Source: Bacteroidota bacterium (GTDB lineage Bacteria; Bacteroidota; Bacteroidia; UKL13-3). From it: a DNA stretch of 8,893 nt. The DNA lies in NCBI GenBank assembly GCA_004293295.1, contig RDYC01000270.1:1-8893 (forward strand), written 5' to 3'. The translations under genes and the position numbers were made by a program. The notes below the pieces were generated by a model. It worked only from the letters and a program-made list of their open reading frames with translations. It made no database searches and was not told where the DNA came from. Shown piece by piece: positions 1 through 5,219 of the stretch (the stretch's first letter is position 1; every line of letters starts with the position of its first letter).

Positions 1-521
1 ACAAAAGCCGAACGGTAAATGGCATTGTAAATGTTTTTATCCGTGATGTTGTTTTTTTTCAGTGCTCCGTCCTTGTCATATTGCACATTATCCAACACGT
101 AACCAAAAAACTTTACCGCCTTGCCATATTCCTTTTTTTGCAAAAAATCATAAGCTGCATTGTAGGCGTCAAAAGACGATTGAACGATTGCGACATTGGT
201 GCAATAGTATTCATATTTCTTCTTTGCATCATTTTTTACACACCCTTTTGCTGCCAAAACAAATTGCTCAACACTGTTAGCATCGAGTAAACTTTTGTAT
301 TGCGGGTTACGCAAAAGCGTATCGTAAATGGCTGTGCGGTAAAACCACATTTTAAGATTATCTCGGGTGTCTTCATGGACTGCAGCCTCATCAATTGCTT
401 TTTTGGCTTCAGGCATTTCGGCATTTCTTAAATAAATTGCTGCGCTTTCTACATTGCTGTTTTGGGCAAAGGCTGCATTTACCATAGCAGCCAACCCCAG
501 CATCACTAAAACTTTCTTCAT
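1..521 (-). CDS. Secreted TPR-like protein, N-terminal part (partial at window edge)
   Basis: Reading the minus strand from the ATG at 521-519, the frame stays open for 173 codons to the window edge, so the C-terminus is missing. Residues 1-19 form a signal peptide: MKK, a hydrophobic core, then AFA just before Gln20, a good signal peptidase I site. The mature part is rich in Ala, Tyr, Lys and Asn and looks helical. Stretches such as EAKKAIDEA (38-46), MWFYRTAIYDTLL (58-70) and AAYDFLQKKEYGKAVKYFGYVL (122-143) have the small/aromatic spacing of tetratricopeptide repeats. Secreted TPR proteins of this kind are common in Bacteroidota, where they are usually periplasmic or surface scaffolds of unknown role; no catalytic motif is visible. 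A possible -7 box, TTAGTTTG on the minus strand at 555-548, differs from TAnnTTTG by one base and lies 27 bases upstream. The start is well supported by the signal peptide; the TPR assignment is moderate. It is divergent from ppk1. Confidence 0.72.
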   Translation of the reverse strand, partial: MKKVLVMLGLAAMVNAAFAQNSNVESAAIYLRNAEMPEAKKAIDEAAVHEDTRDNLKMWFYRTAIYDTLLRNPQYKSLLDANSVEQFVLAAKGCVKNDAKKKYEYYCTNVAIVQSSFDAYNAAYDFLQKKEYGKAVKFFGYVLDNVQYDKDGALKKNNITDKNIYNAIYRSAF

Positions 522-538
522 AGTTTAAATATTTACGT

Positions 539-653
539 AAAGTGGTACAAACTAAAGGTTATTTCGTTAAAACTAAAAACCCGATTTTGTCTATTATATT
601 GTTAAGTCATTGTTAAATCTTAATCAGTTGTATCTAAAAAGTGGGTTACAAAC
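539..653. repeat. Imperfect direct repeat pair in divergent intergenic region
   Basis: AAAGTGGTACAAAC at 539-552 recurs as AAAGTGGGTTACAAAC at 638-653, identical apart from two extra bases (GT) in the second copy. The copies start 99 bases apart in the 194-base gap between the secreted minus-strand gene and ppk1. The first copy overlaps the possible -7 box of the minus-strand gene. It could be a pair of regulator sites or a chance similarity in AT-rich DNA; the sequence alone does not decide. Confidence 0.35.
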
Positions 654-697
654 AATTTAGTTGTGTAATTGCATGTGTTTATCGCTTTACTTAACCT

Positions 698-705
698 TAT
701 TTTTG
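698..705 (+). promoter_or_regulatory. Bacteroidota -7 promoter box for ppk1
   Basis: TATTTTTG matches the TAnnTTTG consensus of the primary sigma factor in Bacteroidota. No clear TTG-type -33 element is found at the usual spacing; the nearest TTG (669-671) is 26 bases upstream of the box, which is too far. The box ends 10 bases before the ppk1 ATG, so transcription starting about 4-7 bases downstream would give a leader of only a few bases. Confidence 0.6.
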
Positions 706-715
706 CCAAACACTT

Positions 716-2800
716 ATGATTAAAGATTATAAAGGTTATTTGTTTAAAGACCGCGAAATAAGTTGGATGCTTTTTAATGAACGCGTGTTGCAGGAGGCCG
801 AAAACGAGCAAACCCCTTTGTTGGAACGGCTTAAATTTCTTGCCATATTCTCATCAAACAATGATGAGTTTTTTAGGGTACGCGTGGCCATACTACTCCG
901 CAATAAAAAATTAGGCAAACGCTCGCACATTCAATTTCCTCCTGATGTTATTCTTTCCGAAATACAACGCCTGGCTATTTTGCAAAATGAGCGTTTTAAC
1001 AAAGCCTACGACCAGATTATTAAAATATTGGCTGAAAACCACATTGCCATATTAAATGAAAACCAACTCACCCGGGCACAAAAGGAAGCCGTTGTTCTTT
1101 ATTCGCGCAACGAGGTTATGCCGTATTTGTTCCCCGTGCTTATTGATGAGGTAAAAGTTGTGCCCCACCTGAAAGACAGGGCCATTTACCTCGCTATAAA
1201 AATGACCGACTCTCAGGGAAAGTTAAAACCCAAACACGCCATTATTGAAATACCCGACTCCCCGCTTAAACGGTTTTACCAATTGCCCAAAAACGGAGAA
1301 TCAACCCACATTATGTTTTTAGATGATGTAATCAGAACATCGTTGCATACCATTTTTAACATTTTCGACTTTGATGAATTTGAAGCCTACACCATAAAAA
1401 TTACCCGTGATGCAGAGTTTACCATTGACGAAGAAGAAGGGGATGATTTTAGAAAAGGGTTGTTGGAGAAAATACAACGCAGCCTTAAACAACGCTCATC
1501 CGGAAACCCTACCCGATTTGTTTATGATGCCCAGATGCCAAGGCAAATGCTCGACTTTTTATTGGATAAACTGCAATTGAGGAATGTAAACCTCATTGCT
1601 GGCGGGCGATACCATAACTTTAAAGATTTTATGGATTTTCCTAAAGTTGGTAAACCAGAGCACTACTACCCGTCCTTAACACCAATTCCAATACATGCTT
1701 TAGATGAGAGCCGAACCATGTTTGATGCGGTTTCTCAACGCGATTATTTTTTAAGTCATCCCTACCAAAGTTTCGATTACCTGATTAGAATGCTAAGGGA
1801 GGCCGCTATTGACCCTAAAGTAACGGCCATACGAATTACCTTGTACCGCGTGGCCAAACACAGCAATGTGGTAAACGCCTTAATTAATGCAGTTAAAAAC
1901 GGAAAAAAGGTAACCGTACTGATGGAGTTGCAGGCCCGTTTTGATGAGGAACATAATATTTACTGGACCAATAAGTTACAAGAAGCCGGTGCCCGCGTTC
2001 ACTTTGGCAAGCCCGGCCAAAAGGTACACACCAAAGTGTGCATGATAACCCGCGAAGAAGAAGGTAAACCGGTGAGTTATGCCCACCTTTCAACAGGTAA
2101 TTACAATGGAGTTACCTCACGCATTTACTGCGACCACGGGTTACTTACCAAAAACACCAAATACACCAACGACTTGGAAAAACTGATGGATACCTTGTTT
2201 CAAAGCCCAAGAAAAAACAAGTTCGATTATATTTTGGTGGCTCCGGATAACATGTTTAAATCATTTGAACAACTTATTGATAACGAGATAAAAAATGCAC
2301 GGGCCGGAAAACCTGCTTACATTATAGCTAAAATGAACAGTTTGTTGGATGAAGCCATTGTGAAAAAACTGTACGATGCCAACAAAGCAGGGGTAAAAAT
2401 ACAGCTCATCATTAGGGGAATTTGTGCCATAGTGCCGGGCATACCCAACTTAAGTGAACATATTTCCGTAATCAGCATTATTGATCGTTTTTTAGAGCAT
2501 GCACGGGTTTATGTGTTTTGCAATAACGGAGAAGAAAAGGTTTACCTGGCCAGTGCCGACTGGATGACCAGAAACTTATTTAACAGAATTGAATGTGGGT
2601 TTCCCATTTTAGACAAAGAAGTAAAACAAGAGTTGATGGACATGATACACCTGCAATTGGCTGATAATGTTAAAGCACGCATAATTGACAGTGATTTTGA
2701 TAACAAATACGTCATCAATACTAACCCAAACATCAGGGCCCAGTATGCCATATACCAGTATTTGCAGAAAAAGTATGGGCCACCCATGCCTTCCATTTAA
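716..2800 (+). CDS. ppk1: Polyphosphate kinase 1
   Basis: This 694-residue enzyme reversibly transfers the gamma-phosphate of ATP to growing inorganic polyphosphate through a phosphohistidine; PPK1 enzymes are usually membrane-associated and about 690-740 residues long. The N-terminal domain carries ISWMLFNERVLQEA (15-28) and FSSNNDEFFRVRV (45-57), the latter aligning with the adenine-binding Asn region. The catalytic half shows TLYRVA with Arg378, ELQARFDEE with Arg408, KVHTKV with His438, YAHLSTGNYN with His457, and FLEHARVYV with His595. Every one is offset by +3 from E. coli Arg375, Arg405, His435 (the phosphorylated residue), His454 and His592, so the active site is intact. The start is well constrained: an in-frame stop at 692-694 precedes it, and the next Met (residue 18) lies inside a conserved motif. 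There is no Shine-Dalgarno sequence. No ppx or ppk2 neighbour is present. No terminator separates it from rnpB, so some ppk1 transcripts may run into that gene. Confidence 0.97.
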   Translation: MIKDYKGYLFKDREISWMLFNERVLQEAENEQTPLLERLKFLAIFSSNNDEFFRVRVAILLRNKKLGKRSHIQFPPDVILSEIQRLAILQNERFNKAYDQIIKILAENHIAILNENQLTRAQKEAVVLYSRNEVMPYLFPVLIDEVKVVPHLKDRAIYLAIKMTDSQGKLKPKHAIIEIPDSPLKRFYQLPKNGESTHIMFLDDVIRTSLHTIFNIFDFDEFEAYTIKITRDAEFTIDEEEGDDFRKGLLEKIQRSLKQRSSGNPTRFVYDAQMPRQMLDFLLDKLQLRNVNLIAGGRYHNFKDFMDFPKVGKPEHYYPSLTPIPIHALDESRTMFDAVSQRDYFLSHPYQSFDYLIRMLREAAIDPKVTAIRITLYRVAKHSNVVNALINAVKNGKKVTVLMELQARFDEEHNIYWTNKLQEAGARVHFGKPGQKVHTKVCMITREEEGKPVSYAHLSTGNYNGVTSRIYCDHGLLTKNTKYTNDLEKLMDTLFQSPRKNKFDYILVAPDNMFKSFEQLIDNEIKNARAGKPAYIIAKMNSLLDEAIVKKLYDANKAGVKIQLIIRGICAIVPGIPNLSEHISVISIIDRFLEHARVYVFCNNGEEKVYLASADWMTRNLFNRIECGFPILDKEVKQELMDMIHLQLADNVKARIIDSDFDNKYVINTNPNIRAQYAIYQYLQKKYGPPMPSI

Positions 2801-2809
2801 TAAAACACT

Positions 2810-2817
2810 TACCTTTG
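2810..2817 (+). promoter_or_regulatory. Bacteroidota -7 promoter box for rnpB
   Basis: TACCTTTG fits TAnnTTTG exactly and ends four bases before the 5' strand of RNase P helix P1 (2822). This is the spacing expected if transcription starts at or next to the mature 5' end, so little or no 5' processing would be needed. No convincing -33 element is seen in the ppk1 3' end or the short spacer. Confidence 0.7.
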
Positions 2818-2821
2818 TGCG

Positions 2822-3202
2822 GTAAAAACAGCTTGTCGCTTCCCGCTTGCGGGATGAGGAAAGTCCGGGCAACACAGGGTGCCGTACTACCTAACGGGTA
2901 GGAAATCCAATATAATGTTGGGTTTACAGCTAGTGCCACAGAAAACAAACCGCCCCAAGCAATTGGGGTAAGGGTGAAAAGGCGGTGTAAGAGACCACCG
3001 TTCTGTTAGCAATAACAGAAGCATGGTAAACCTTACGGGTTGCAAGGCCAAATAGGTTACGAGGTGTAACTTCGGTTGCACAAAACACTACCCGTGTTTT
3101 CGTAATGGGTAGGCTGCTAGATTCCGTTTGCGAAAACGGAGCCAGATAAATGACAGGTATACCCTGCAAGGGGTGAAACAGAACCCGGCTTATCGTTTTT
3201 AC
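2822..3202 (+). ncRNA. rnpB: RNase P RNA, bacterial class A
   Basis: This is the catalytic RNA that removes 5' leaders from pre-tRNAs together with the RnpA protein. About 381 bases agrees with 377 in E. coli. The ends pair perfectly as P1 (GTAAAAAC 2822-2829 with GTTTTTAC 3195-3202). P2 is 2832-2837 with 3152-3157, and P3 is a short hairpin at 2841-2854. The conserved core is present: GAGGAAAGTCCGGGC (2856-2870), GCAAGGCCAAATAG (3042-3055) and ACAGAACCCGGCTTATC (3178-3194), the P4 strands lying in the first and last. Other hairpins are P8 (2887-2901, loop TAACG as in E. coli), P9 (2903-2925), P12 (2953-2968, GCAA loop), P13 (3001-3020, GCAA loop) and P18 (3123-3140, GCGA loop). GGGTAGGCTGC at 3107-3117 holds the GGU (3108-3110) that binds tRNA CCA ends. 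A P17-like hairpin at 3082-3100 supports class A. Helices without an E. coli counterpart lie at 3064-3081 and about 3161-3174. P numbers come from manual alignment to E. coli. Confidence 0.97.
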
Positions 3203-3210
3203 ACTTTATA

Positions 3211-3234
3211 CAAGAGGCGCTTAGGCGTCTCTTG
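3211..3234. terminator. Hairpin between convergent rnpB and pyrD, probable bidirectional terminator
   Basis: CAAGAGGCGC at 3211-3220 pairs with GCGTCTCTTG at 3225-3234 across a TTAG loop, giving ten pairs of which one is G-U. It begins eight bases after the 3' end of RNase P P1 and ends four bases before the pyrD stop codon, so it lies where both convergent transcripts should end. The T-run that follows is weak on either strand (CCATTTAT after it on plus; TATAAAGTG on minus), which lowers certainty that it terminates on its own. Confidence 0.6.
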
Positions 3235-3238
3235 CCAT

Positions 3239-4261
3239 TTATAACCGGGCAATGGCCTTAACCAATGCCGGGCCTTTGTAAATAAATCCGGTGTATAATT
3301 GCACCAAGGTTGCACCATTTTTCAGCTTAGCCTCTGCCCTTTCTGCGCTGTCAATTCCACCAACACCAATTAATGGAATTTTGCCATTACCGGCTTGGTG
3401 AAGGTGCGATAAAACTTGGGTTGAATGATTAAACAACACCTTACCGCTCAAGCCCCCTGCTCCCATTTGTTCCACTTTCTCACGGCTGGTAAGTAAACCC
3501 TCGCGGCTAATGGTGGTGTTGGTAGCTACAACTCCATCAATTCCTGTTCCGGCAACAATATCAACCACGTCATTTAACTGTTCCATGCTTAAATCAGGCG
3601 CAATCTTTAATAAAATAGGCTTGGTAGGTTTACCTTGCAACAAATAGGCTGCCCGCATATTAACCAAAGCCGATAAAATTTTAGTGAGGGGTTCCTTATC
3701 TTGAAGTGCTCTTAAATTAGGGGTATTGGGCGAGCTTACGTTCACCACAAAATAATCCACCCAATCATACAATTGCTCAAAACAAATTTCATAATCACGC
3801 TGCGCATCCTCATTAGGCGTAACCTTGTTTTTGCCAATATTCCCACCCACAATTAAATTTTTCGGCCTATTTCTAAGCCGTGTCGCAATCGCCTCAACCC
3901 CATCATTATTAAAGCCCATACGGTTTATTACAGCTTCATCTTTAATTAATCGAAACAACCGGGGCTTATCATTTCCTGATTGGGGCAATGGCGTAACCGT
4001 GCCTATTTCAACAAACCCAAAACCCAATGATTGAAACTCCTTCAAGTATCGGGCGTTTTTATCAAATCCGGCAGCCAAGCCAACCCTATTAGGGAAAGTA
4101 ATGTTTAAGAAATTAACTTCTTTTTTTACAAAAAAAGCCGCGCGCATTAGCTCATAAGTGCCGGGTATTTTTAAAAACAGCTTAAGGCTGTTCAAGGTAA
4201 AGTAATGGGCTTTTTCTGCATCCAATAAAAAAAGCAGTTTCACAAGTAATTTATACAACAT
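3239..4261 (-). CDS. pyrD: Dihydroorotate dehydrogenase, class 2 (quinone-dependent)
   Basis: It oxidises dihydroorotate to orotate, the fourth step of pyrimidine synthesis, passing electrons through FMN to membrane quinone. The 340 residues match the class 2 length. The N-terminal segment (1-35) is hydrophobic and basic and corresponds to the class 2 helical extension that binds the membrane and forms the quinone tunnel; class 1 enzymes lack it. Visible motifs are GLAAGFDKNA (61-70), EIGTVTPLPQSGNDKPRLFR (85-104), NRMGFNND (113-120), NIGKNK (141-146), NVSSPNTPNLR (174-184) with Ser177 as catalytic base aligning with E. coli Ser175, KIAPDL (219-224), ATNTT (246-250) and GVGGI (299-303), the last near the FMN phosphate. 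The gene is convergent with rnpB and divergent from sdhC, so it is probably monocistronic. No Shine-Dalgarno sequence precedes the ATG. A near-match -7 box (TATTTTCG, minus strand 4284-4277) lies about 15 bases upstream, but its support is weak. Confidence 0.97.
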   Translation of the reverse strand: MLYKLLVKLLFLLDAEKAHYFTLNSLKLFLKIPGTYELMRAAFFVKKEVNFLNITFPNRVGLAAGFDKNARYLKEFQSLGFGFVEIGTVTPLPQSGNDKPRLFRLIKDEAVINRMGFNNDGVEAIATRLRNRPKNLIVGGNIGKNKVTPNEDAQRDYEICFEQLYDWVDYFVVNVSSPNTPNLRALQDKEPLTKILSALVNMRAAYLLQGKPTKPILLKIAPDLSMEQLNDVVDIVAGTGIDGVVATNTTISREGLLTSREKVEQMGAGGLSGKVLFNHSTQVLSHLHQAGNGKIPLIGVGGIDSAERAEAKLKNGATLVQLYTGFIYKGPALVKAIARL

Positions 4262-4387
4262 GCCGGTTTTTTGCAGCGAAAATAATTTTTTTGAGCGATT
4301 ATCACTATTCAGGACACTGAACTTACCCGGCTAATTAAAATCATAATTTATTGCTGCTGAACTGTAAACCTTATCGCATTTAAATGG

Positions 4388-4464
4388 TTATCCATATAAT
4401 TAGTCCTATAAAGTGGTTTAGAAATGATTTAAATAACATCATGTGGATTAGTGATATAGGATAA
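4388..4464. repeat. Imperfect inverted repeat upstream of the sdhC promoter
   Basis: TTATCCATAT at 4388-4397 is the reverse complement of ATATAGGATAA at 4454-4464 apart from one extra base, with 56 bases between the arms. The right arm ends 14 bases before the sdhC -7 box, in the region where an activator or repressor could act. AT-rich DNA yields such pairs by chance, so this is only a candidate operator. I see nothing else clearly structured in the 254-base pyrD-sdhC gap. Confidence 0.25.
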
Positions 4465-4478
4465 AAGTAATGGAATAA

Positions 4479-4486
4479 TAAATTTG
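4479..4486 (+). promoter_or_regulatory. Bacteroidota -7 promoter box for sdhCAB
   Basis: TAAATTTG matches TAnnTTTG exactly. It ends 29 bases before the sdhC ATG, predicting a leader of about 22-26 bases. No recognisable -33 TTG-type element is found 17-23 bases upstream, which suggests either a degenerate element or help from a regulator. Confidence 0.62.
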
Positions 4487-4515
4487 CGCACACTTTTTAA
4501 ATTATAGTTAATATT

Positions 4516-5187
4516 ATGAGTTGGTTCTCTAAAATGCTAGGTTCATCCATTGGGCAAAAATTAATAATGGGTGTAACAGGTTTGTTTCTTATTTCTTTTC
4601 TGGTTGTTCATTGCGGCATTAATGCCCTTATTTTTATGAACGATGGTGGCCAAACTTTTAACAAAGGGGCTGAGTTTATGGGCACAAACTGGCTTATCCG
4701 TACCATGGAAATTGTGCTTTTTGCAGGTTTATTGTTGCACATTATTAAAGGATACTCGCTAACCCGGCAAAATTTAAACAAAAGACCTGTGGAGTATGCC
4801 GTATCGGCAGCCAATAAAAATAGCAAATGGTACTCTCGTTCAATGGGTTTGTTAGGCACGTTGTTGCTTATTTTCTTAATTATCCACTTAAAACACTTTT
4901 GGATTACCAGCCGCTTCACCGATCAAATAACAGGTGGCCACATCACCTTATATGAGGAAATGAAAATTATATTTTCGGAATTATGGGTGGTTGTTTTGTA
5001 CATGTTATCCATGATTTCTTTGGGCTATCACTTGTTACATGGCTTCCAGTCGGCATTTCAAACACTGGGTTTAAACCACAAACGTTATACCCCACTAATT
5101 AAAAACACAGGAGTTATCTTCTCCATATTATTCCCGCTGTTATTTGCCTTAATGCCATTGGTGATGTACTTGGGCATTATTAAATAG
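4516..5187 (+). CDS. sdhC: Succinate dehydrogenase cytochrome b subunit (b558 family, five-helix anchor)
   Basis: This 223-residue inner-membrane protein anchors the SdhA/SdhB dimer, carries heme b and exchanges electrons with quinone. Five hydrophobic segments are visible at about 15-40, 60-81, 108-130, 153-178 and 196-220. That matches the single-anchor type of Bacillus subtilis SdhC and Wolinella FrdC, not the two-subunit SdhC/SdhD anchor of E. coli. Histidines inside or at the ends of helices 1-4 (His32, His75, His124 or His127, His172 or His175) are candidate axial ligands for two hemes; this assignment follows from the family, not from a residue-level alignment. LGYHLLHGFQSAFQTLG (169-185) is a typical stretch of the family. 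An in-frame stop at 4498-4500 and the amphipathic opening support this start. It is the first gene of the operon, with sdhA starting 32 bases after its stop; no separate sdhD is present or needed. Confidence 0.95.
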   Translation: MSWFSKMLGSSIGQKLIMGVTGLFLISFLVVHCGINALIFMNDGGQTFNKGAEFMGTNWLIRTMEIVLFAGLLLHIIKGYSLTRQNLNKRPVEYAVSAANKNSKWYSRSMGLLGTLLLIFLIIHLKHFWITSRFTDQITGGHITLYEEMKIIFSELWVVVLYMLSMISLGYHLLHGFQSAFQTLGLNHKRYTPLIKNTGVIFSILFPLLFALMPLVMYLGIIK

Positions 5188-5219
5188 TTTTAAACCTTCA
5201 ATAGCAATACATAAAAGAT

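Noticed and set aside
62..290. Two short plus-strand reading frames of about 70 codons.
   Set aside because: They lie opposite the longer minus-strand frame that has a signal peptide and runs to the window edge; their composition (many His, Cys and Leu) is that of an antisense shadow.
2609..3169. Four overlapping minus-strand reading frames of 64-88 codons across the ppk1 end and the rnpB region.
   Set aside because: They lie opposite conserved ppk1 codons or within the structured RNase P RNA and show no recognisable domain.
4277..4284. TATTTTCG on the minus strand as the pyrD -7 box.
   Set aside because: It has one mismatch in the conserved TTTG part and no -33 element; it is mentioned as a candidate only and not listed as a feature.
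4608..4919. Minus-strand frame of 103 codons.
   Set aside because: It lies opposite the first half of sdhC, a clear membrane protein gene with an operon context, and shows no motif of its own.
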